From positions 32,795,659 through 32,859,658 of the forward strand of contig CM036252.1 in NCBI GenBank assembly GCA_020698575.1: DNA of 64,000 bases. The letters run 5' to 3'. The DNA is from Bostrychus sinensis (Eukaryota; Chordata; Actinopteri; Gobiiformes; Eleotridae). Below are positions 56,623-64,000 of the stretch, piece by piece. Within the stretch, counting starts at the first letter, position 1. Each line of letters opens with the position of its first letter. The notes below the pieces were generated by a model, which saw only the letters and a list, made by a program, of their open reading frames with translations, did no database searches and had not been told where the DNA came from. The translations under genes and the position numbers were made by a program.

Positions 56623-58844
56623 CTATATTATGTTTAATTACTTTCTAGTAACATCAACGAAATGAAGTGGTCTCTATAATCACTAGTGTGCATAATTAAA
56701 AATGGCCTCTCAGAATATAAGAATTGGAATAAAAAGATCTTCAGACAGCTCCATATGAATCCTCTTTAGTATAGACGTAGGTAGGAGTCTGATACTCCTT
56801 TACTTGAGCCGCTTTATGAGTACACTCCCACAGCTTAACTTGATCTGGTCCTGTTGTGTATGTCCCATCCTTTCCCCAACCTCGCTCCTAAGTGTAGAGA
56901 ATCTAGATAATTCATTGTGAGAAGGAAACGAGGATCAGAATAGCATCCTTCCTTGTTTCCTACCTGCCCACACTGCTCCCTTCCGTGTGCTCCATTAATG
57001 CCACGACCTGATTCTGTTCACGCGCCCATCACTAAATGACAAGCTCTAAAGGCCAGCCTCGCTCCTACAATAACCTGCCTTTTTTTTTTTCAGTCTCACC
57101 ACCTAAAACTGCACGTAATGGCACCATGCAGCTCAGCTTTTCTCTTCTCTGCTCTGCTCTTCGTGCTTCTAGCTCAAACACAGGCCAGACCAGTGCTGCC
57201 GATGCTAGTGCGGCAGCCATTTTAGCTCCAAAATGAAAACCTGCCACACCTCACACACTGTTATTTTTTTTTTATTTTTATTTTTTTGTGAGCTACAGCA
57301 GCCTTCAAAAAAGTTAAAATAAACGTGACTGGAGCTGACAGCACAGGGAGTATCATCATAAATAACTTTTTTAAGAGACACCAGGAGGAAGGCTTTAGTG
57401 TTTACAGAGATTGTTAGTCAGACTTTTCTATAAATCCAGATGAAAAGCAGACGTCCGGCCTCAGATTTCTCTCCTCCATGATGAATGCAACACAAAATGC
57501 TGCATCAAAAGTGGCATCCTGCCGTCATAGCCCACAGTAGGTAATCACCAGACAAGCACTCCCGTCTGCTATTCCGCAGCCCGAGTCAAACCTTTGAAAC
57601 CAGGGTTTGGAAGAACAATGGGTTGACTGCAGTGCTTTGTTCAGACACTGAGGTGAAATATCACTGCGGCAAAGGACTAGCGGAAAAGCACACACATTTG
57701 GACAGAGTCAGGGAAAATTTGGCAAAGTCATGTTTGTGTTTATAATTAAGACCTTTTTTATTTATTTATTTATTTATTTAGTTAGTTAGTTAGTTATTAT
57801 TTTCTTTTTTATCTCAGCATAATGGGCAGGTGGAAGTTCATTTACATCCAGGGCTCTATACCTGAGTCCTTGGGTTGAGAACTACTGTCCAATTGATAAA
57901 ACTTGCGTAGAATGTGTCCAGTGCCGTGGAGGGCGATTTTTTTGGATCTGTTTGCTGTGGATGTTTACTGGGAGCTGCTCAGTTTCTCACTTTCCAAACC
58001 CAATCTTTATACTTCCAAGAGCTCCCACTACAACCGAGACCATTTTGATTTCCGTCTTCCACATCCGTGAAATTTCAATCTGAAGATCTTTGTTTGGCAA
58101 GGCGCAGCGAGGGAGGAGGGGAGCTGTAGGATCAAGCACCCCCCCCCTCCTAATATACTATACTGACAACAATTTTTACATAAATTCCAACAACACCACC
58201 CCAGGTGCAACCCCAAGGAAATAAATACTTACATTTCACCCAGACTTTGAGGCAACACAGGTTTGGTAAACTGATTGGACAGACACATTATAATAAAATT
58301 ATATATAATTTATTAATAGTTATAATTTTTCTTAAATGTTAGCTCATTTTTCTTTACCAGCAACAACATACAATCAGTTCCAAGATACCATAAAATAAAA
58401 GTTCATCTTTAGAGAGTACACAGGCATCACAGACAGCGGCATCCCAAAAGAAGGGGAGTAGTAGCTGTACCGAGACCCTAAACACAATGCAGATCCAGCA
58501 CGGGAGCTATGGCATCGGAGCACTGGCATGCAGTTGTTTACCTCAGTTTCTCTGTTCAGCTATGCAGTAGTTTTCAGACAGAGCGCCTGCATGCTAAAAA
58601 TAATAGAATGTTAGCATTGTTTACCGGCATTCATATGGCAGTTAAATTGATAGCTCTATGCCTTAGAAATGACAACTTCAACACACAACTCAACCAGCTT
58701 GCACGGCTGTGTCGCAGACATGTTGCGTCAGAGGTGGGAGAGGTCAGACCATGTGAGAGACCCCTCTTCTTATAGAGCATTGTCTCAATCCAATTGGCTT
58801 ACCAGCAGAGGCTGCCACTACATTTGTAATTGCTGACTGTTTCT
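56623..58844. other. Unannotated interval
   Basis: Poly-T at 57081-57090 and 57265-57290, (TTTA)n/(GTTA)n at 57760-57800, C-run at 58138-58148. Short frames on both strands at 57036-57247 are discussed as a finding. 58509-58775 (88 codons) has no motif. Confidence 0.35.
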
Positions 58845-58848
58845 TTAA

Positions 58849-59614
58849 AGTTACACTGTGTAACTTTTCTCCTAAATATGTGGGGCATACTGACTTGTTT
58901 TTGTGATTTTTTGAGCGATTATAAGTCCTGAGGCGCGATCTGTTGCTCTGAGCGGGGCTTCCGTACTGAGAAACCGTCCTCGCAACTTGGCCGGGAGCGC
59001 TCCGCTGTTCAGGAAAAGTCACGTGACAGGGAACTACTTGCTTTACGGCATTCCCTTCTGCTCTTATACCTGAGGTGCAGTATAACCATGAAGCTACTTT
59101 TAGCGTTGTTATTTTTGCCAGTTCGTCAGGGCCGAAGGACACAAGAAGATGAAGACAATGTCGGACGAGGCAAGAAAAAGAAAATGTGAAAGGGACCGCA
59201 CCAGATCACAGACAAGAGTCAACATCGGACAGACTTTTGCTCGCTGGCGTCAGATGAGAGACAGAGAAGGCTGCAAATCGGATCACGTTTTTGCATCTTT
59301 ATTGTTGGGCAGGTAAATTAGCCTATTTATTTTTTCTTTAGAACGTGCTTTTTCATACAGTTATTAGTTGTTTTTACTGCGACCACTGCGCGATATTTGT
59401 TGATAAGCTAACGCTAGCGCTAACTCTATAGAAGATCCAGTCCAAACTTCCAAAGGTAGCAGCAGGTCAACTAAAGTTGAAACAATGATGGAAATAGACG
59501 CACGCTCGCACAGTTTCAGAAGGAGGAGGGGCCCTAGTGTTTACGTTTTGCGACGGTGCAGTGGCACCTGTGGCCTCTAGAGGCGCAAGACCGGGAATCT
59601 TACACAGTGTAACT
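58849..59614. mobile_element. TTAA-flanked DNA element with exon-like ORF (766 bp)
   Basis: Termini 'agttacactgtgtaac' and, inward from the right, 'agttacactgtgtaag' are inverted. TTAA flanks it at 58845-58848 and 59615-59618. It is GC-richer than the surroundings, with 'gccgggagcgctccgct' near the left and 'ctagcgctaactctat' near the right. TTAA targets suggest piggyBac- or Kolobok-like mobilisation; no transposase is present. It contains the small ORF at 59149-59316. Confidence 0.8.
59149..59316 (+). CDS. Exon-like 55-codon ORF inside a TTAA element
   Basis: ATG at 59149, stop TAA at 59314. The product is strongly basic (28% Arg/Lys by eye in the first 25 residues) and contains 'TRVNIGQTFARWRQMRDREG' followed by 'CKSDHVFASLLLG'. 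I recall this 'RVNIG-x-F-x-RWR' and 'K-S/T-D-x-x-x-A-x-x-LL' pattern from many uncharacterised transposon-associated fish proteins, but cannot name a family. At its 3' end the sequence 'GGCAG|GTAAAT' is a plausible splice donor, so the ORF may be a first exon of an autonomous element's gene, of which only this part is retained. Function unknown. Confidence 0.45.
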   Translation: MKTMSDEARKRKCERDRTRSQTRVNIGQTFARWRQMRDREGCKSDHVFASLLLGR

Positions 59615-59618
59615 TTAA

Positions 59619-59999
59619 GGGGTTTGTGTAATCAGGGACTGTGACATTGATAAGGAGACATTGTTTTTCTCTTTTGTTGTAGAAAATAATGTCCGGCTGG
59701 TTTGCTCCAACGACGGACCTGTATCCGTCGAGTGTCAGATGCTAAGATTGGGCTATCCATTTTCACTTTTACACCAAAGAAACAGCACCATTTAACACTG
59801 AAGCGGCACTTACCAAAATTGCAGTAAAAATACATGTTGCCCCCCAGTTTCCAAATAAATACGAGGCAGTCTTCTTCTCTCTGACACAGGGACAGGTCAG
59901 GGGGAGCAGGTCAGAGGGAAATGCGGGGGAGGGACAAGCGCTGTCCCATCTCAGCTCCTCTTACTGATGAGGGGAAAACTTGTGCCTGTTCTATGGAAC
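59619..59999. other. Unannotated interval
   Basis: Nothing recognised. The minus frame 59632-59835 has no motif. Confidence 0.4.
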
Positions 60000-60350
60000 A
60001 GTCCAGCTGGTACACTCCGCTCCAGGACTTTTTCTGCCTGATGCTTGTACCTGTGACCAGATGCTTTCAAGCCTAGCTCTCTCAGCATTGTCCAGTGAAG
60101 GTAGCTTGCGATCTTATCAATGTTCTGCTCGAGTATTGGCTCGCTGATGGTAACAGCGTATTTAGTGCTTGATCTTGATCTGCTATAATGAGGCTTTCTG
60201 TCTCACCTTTGAGTCCTCTACTCTGTGTAGCAAATTCATAGATATTCTTTTGTCAACACTTTGACAGTCAAGGTCTCTGAAGGAGGTGAGGTGGCTTCAA
60301 CCTAATGGTGTTGATCTTGTGGTTGATCAGCTTGACCTTTAGCTTAGACT
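60000..60350 (-). pseudogene. Retroelement polyprotein C-terminal remnant
   Basis: On the minus strand 'GLKGETESLIIADQDQALNT' is followed, after a deletion and frame change, by 'IDKIASYLHWTMLRELGLKA' and 'YKHQAEKVLE'. This order (an 'ETESLI-AAQDQ-L-TR' segment, normally a CxxC knuckle, then a 'HW-L-x-K-x-G-L' segment) is typical of the C-terminal end of a retrotransposon RT family found in fish and invertebrates. The knuckle is missing here. The clade was not assigned. Confidence 0.58.
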
Positions 60351-60393
60351 TCAGACTTGGATAGCAGTGTCTGATCTGTGGGTTTGGGTAGAA

Positions 60394-60891
60394 CAGTGGT
60401 TCCCAACCTTTTTTGTCTCATGTAGCATGGTCTGTCTGTCATACCACGAGTACCCTCTCACCCCTATTATTATTTTCCTGCTTTTAAAATAAATATATAG
60501 AATAAACATGTATAACAATATAAACTCCTATTACATTTACTTATTTTACCATATACTGTATATTATGTTCAATAATAATAAAAAAGTAAATAAATAAACA
60601 AATAGCACTATTAAACTCAATAACAATACAACATAATACTACTACCTTTTAAAATAAGCTTTATAATAATATATAATCTTATAATAATCTTATAATCTTA
60701 TAATCTAAAATAATCTTTGTTTTTCTATGTATCAAAATATATTGATATTGAAATAATATTCTTTAGCACTTTCAGCAGTCAATGAGACACTTGAGCTTGA
60801 AATATTTATAGTGGTGAAACAATTGCAAGTATTCCCTGCAAAGTGTTTGTGTACCCCTGGGGGTCCCCATACCCCTGGTTGAGAAACACTG
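60394..60891 (+). mobile_element. hAT MITE, family A, copy 4, perfect 8-bp TSD
   Basis: Left end 'cagtggttcccaaccttttt', right end 'cctggttgagaaacactg'. GGGTAGAA is identical on both sides (60386-60393 and 60892-60899). The interior is AT-rich, with 'gtaccctctcacccctatta' near the left and 'gtgtacccctgggggtcccc' near the right. Confidence 0.92.
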
Positions 60892-60957
60892 GGGTAGAAG
60901 CTACTTCTTCCTCACTTTGTCACCAATTTTGATGAGAGAGAACTTCACTTTGGTTCT

Positions 60958-61130
<173 letters not shown>

Positions 61131-61929
61131 CACCTCCATAAGGGTCAGTACTGTACATGCTGCTAGTTTCCACCTACTCCAGCTGACAGATGTCATGACC
61201 TAACATGACCTAAGCCCATAAAATCAGTGGTCTAAGTCTGAACACACATGACCAATAGGAAAAGGGCCTGGGTTGGGTCAGAGGTCAGAGGTTCCACCGC
61301 AAGTCACAAAACAGAAACTAGTGGCCTTCATGTGCTTTAACACATCTGGATGTGTCAGATCTATGGTGCGCTCCCACTAACAGCCTTCATTTCTGAGTGT
61401 GTGTATGATGAGTCAAGTATGGCCCTATTTTATTCTGCTGCTGTAATTAAAGCGCTGTACACTGTCTTTACTGTGAGGCGTCAGTGAGTGTTTGTATAAG
61501 TGCGAGAAGACGAGTCTCTTACAATCTACTGATGCCAAAAGCTGTCCCTAGGGACTGAGCAGCCAGCAGGCTCCCTGACATCTCATCATATATATTAAAG
61601 TACAACAGCACACAGCAAACTATATATTCTAAACAATAATCTTGGCCTGAAAAGCTCAAAAGGGCAAATATTTTGCTTGTTTCTCTGGAACAAAGTGTCA
61701 TAGAACAAAAAATTCAAATGTATTTTGTAGCTCTCCCCATGCTCTACTTGCACAGTAAGTTTGAGTGAGATTGCCTTATTAGTTTTTGTAAAAAAAAAAA
61801 ATTAAAAAAAATCTTTAATGGTTCTCACTGTGTAATTCTAACACATCTGTTTGCATTTTAAAAAAAAAACCTTACTAAAACAAATGTTAGATTAATTTCT
61901 TTAAGAAAATGAATAAACTCAGCCATACA
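61131..61929. other. Unannotated interval
   Basis: Short A-rich runs near 61790-61870. Nothing recognised. Confidence 0.4.
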
Positions 61930-62006
61930 TATTGATCGGCTGCTCTGACTTCTAAAAATCAGTATCTGCATCGGCCATAGAAAAACCCATATTGGTCGAC
62001 CTCTGA
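61930..62006 (-). mobile_element. 'ggtcgaccgatat' MITE end
   Basis: 'atcagtatctgcatcggcca' to 'cccatattggtcgacctctg' matches one terminus of a common fish MITE. The other end was not found. Confidence 0.5.
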
Positions 62007-62369
62007 TAAAAATAATAAAGCAGCTTGTAGCTTTGGTCCACCCATCACTGGAACATGAGCCTAAACATATCCCACTTTGCTGCAAAAGTCGTCTTCAATG
62101 AGAAGCCTACGTAGTGTGCCACACATCGCGAACTGCATGTTACTCCCCCGTCTCCCCACACATGCTCACGGTACAGGACACGGCAGCGCACACGCATCCC
62201 ACAGCGTGGAACCCCAAAGCTGAGGCCAGAGTACAGCGGAGGTAGGGGCTAGATGTCCCCACACAGTGACAGACAGGGGCTCATTCCCCGTGCATAAGAA
62301 ATACAGTAGGTCCTATGTAACAGAATGAGCGATATAAATCACCAAAACAAAGCTCTGAATAATGTCCCC
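62007..62369. other. Unannotated interval
   Basis: Nothing recognised. Confidence 0.4.
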
Positions 62370-62860
62370 ACCTGTCTGACGGTGATTTGGCCCCTCCCTG
62401 CTTTGCATTGTCACCGTAAGAGAGACTACTGTTTAGTTTAATAAGTTTAATAACCCCATAACTCCCAGCATGACAGACGTGACTGACAAACATGGGAAAA
62501 TATCCCGGCGGCGGGTTATTTGGCTTTATGAAGTTAATGAGCGGTTTATTTAGACAGACAGGTACAAAGCTGCTCTTGCTGCTTCTAAATTAACATTAAA
62601 GCTACAATCCTGTTTATTTAAAGCATAAATGTCCAGTAATTTAACAGCTGTAGATTCAATACATGTTACTTCTGTTTAGTAAACCCAGTTTAAATAAGCT
62701 TCTATTTCTGCTTCATAATAAACTGTATGACCACATATATGTTTAATTTTTATTCACAGATTAGGCAGGAATCGATAAAACAATCGATAAACAATTGGAC
62801 TGATAAGGAGATTCGACAATGGCATTGATATTGATCAGATCTTATCAATTCCCATCCCTG
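62370..62860 (+). repeat. Dispersed element, copy 2 (partner at 23093-23573)
   Basis: Shares blocks with 23093-23573 in the same order, and carries about 90 bp extra at 62440-62530 ('ccataactcccagcatgaca', 'atcccggcggcgggttattt'). Ends 'tcttatcaattcccatccct'. Confidence 0.75.
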
Positions 62861-63109
62861 CTTGTAACTACTTCACTTCATACACAATCTGGAAGATAAG
62901 GGGAGCTTGTTTTAAACAGGAATGGCAGCAACATAACAAAAAGTCTTTGAATGAAAAAGGACAGAGGGTGAGTTGTGAGTGTCCACATCCTGTAGAAGAA
63001 CCAGTGAACAAGACATTAGCTCACAAGCTAATGGTACACAATCCCCTGATCCTGTCCTGGATAATCCAGGAGGCCACAGTGTGTGTGACATGTGAGACTG
63101 GTGTCTTAT
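62861..63109. other. Unannotated interval
   Basis: Nothing recognised. Confidence 0.4.
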
Positions 63110-64000
63110 GGGTACTATTATTGTAGCAAAAAGATTTGTGTGTGTGTAAATAGATTTGTCTGGATTAAGCTGTGTGCGTATCAAGTTCTGTATGTGCGTA
63201 ATAAAATTTGTGCATGCGCAAAATGATTTGTGTGTCCGTATTGCAATTTGTGAGTGCGTACTAAGATTTATGCATAAAACAATCTGTGTCTGTAAAGCAA
63301 CTTGTGCATAGGTAATAAGATTTGTGCATGCTTAAAACACGTTGTGTGTCTGTATTGTTATCTGTGCATGCATAGTAAGGTTTGTGTGTGCGTGAAATGA
63401 TTTGTGTGCCTGTATTGCGATTTGTGGGTGTGTAAAACAATTTGTGTATTGTGCATGCGTAATATTATTTGTCCCTGCATAAAATGATTTGTCTGTATTG
63501 CTATTTGTTTATGCATAAAACTATTTGTGTGTCTGTATTGCGATCCATACATGCGTAATAAGATTTGTGCATGAGTAAAAAAAATTTGTCTGTATTGTGA
63601 TTTGTGCATGCTTAAAACGATTTGTGTCTGTATTGCAATTTTGCGTGCGAAATATGATTGTGTACATGAAACAATTTGTGTGTCTTTTTTGTGATTTGTG
63701 TGTGCATAATAAGATTTGTGCATGCATAAAACGATCTGTGTGTCTGTATTGCAATTTGTGCATGTGTAATAAGATTTGTGTATTAAGAAATATGCGTGTG
63801 TAATAAGATTTGTCCGTGTGTCAAACAATTTGTCTGTAATGCGATTTGTTCATGCATCAAACAATTTATGTCTGTATTTCGATTCGTACAAGTATAAAAC
63901 AATTTTTGGTTCTGTATTGCAATTTGTGCATGCATACTAAGATTTGCACATAAAACAATTTGTCTTTTTGTGATTTGTGGGTGCATAATAAGATTTGTGC
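63110..64000. mobile_element. 'gatttgtg' tandem-repeat element, copy 2, open at window end
   Basis: Starts 'tattgtagcaaaaagatttg', the same terminus seen at 44330 (and inverted at its right end near 44755). The body is an irregular array of approximately 30-bp units alternating 'gatttgtgcatgcgtaataa', 'gatttgtgcatgcataaaac' and 'gatttgtgtgtctgtattgc' forms. Minus-strand frames of 60-156 codons here are repeat translations (HTNHFTHTQ-like) and not genes. It continues past 64000. Confidence 0.8.

Noticed and set aside
63358..63986. Minus-strand frames of 67-156 codons rich in H, T, N and Q
   Set aside because: They are translations of the gatttgtg tandem array, with no non-repeat domain.

Overview
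The window looks like non-coding DNA from a ray-finned (teleost) fish: an intron or intergenic stretch in which I can prove no intact protein-coding gene. The case rests on the repeat content. There are L2-type LINE fragments whose tail is a (CTTGC)-like repeat, tRNA-headed SINEs ending in 'gcgctatata', two 5S-rRNA-derived SINEs, Tc1-like transposons with long inverted repeats, PIF/Harbinger-, hAT- and TTAA-type MITEs, a Penelope-type GIY-YIG remnant, and long CA/TA/ATT microsatellites. Nearly all open reading frames are short and arise from repeats or chance. The only host-gene candidate is a possible first exon at 45150-45170 (two in-frame ATGs, then a good splice donor) in a CpG-bearing stretch. 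It is unproven.

Layout. 0.5-3.6 kb: an L2-like LINE on the minus strand split by an 830-bp Harbinger-type MITE, a TTAA MITE, and an L2 3' end on the plus strand. 4.8-5.2 kb: low-complexity DNA with 'ctcaggggtcat' units. 5.9-8.8 kb: a Tc1 element carrying two Harbinger-type insertions. 11.8-13.4 kb: a Tc1-like element whose transposase remnant contains a 21-bp x 13 minisatellite. 14.9-16.8 kb: two hAT MITEs of one family. 17.1-22.2 kb: a 5.2-kb region bounded by hAT-like termini and an 8-bp target-site duplication (TSD). Inside it is a foldback element of about 2 kb with near-identical arms, itself interrupted by a TA-flanked MITE. 23-36 kb: dispersed repeats, two 'gaaacactgaaacacagact' arrays, a Penelope remnant and two MITEs. 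36.8-37.9 kb: an internally deleted Tc1-like element. 39-53 kb: dense SINE/MITE nesting, including a three-layer nest at 50.9-52.2 kb and two 5S-derived SINEs. 56-64 kb: a SINE, a TTAA element with an exon-like 55-codon ORF, a retroelement C-terminal remnant, a hAT MITE with a perfect 8-bp TSD, a compound microsatellite, and a 'GATTTGTG' tandem-repeat element running off the window end.

The main result is an insertion chronology. Many elements keep recognisable termini and TSDs, so pre-insertion sites can be read directly. The most unusual structures are the GATATC/GACTAGTC foldback element (17588-19645) and the in-frame minisatellite next to the first catalytic aspartate position of a dead Tc1 transposase (12573-12845). 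All family names come from memory of typical teleost repeats; no database was searched.
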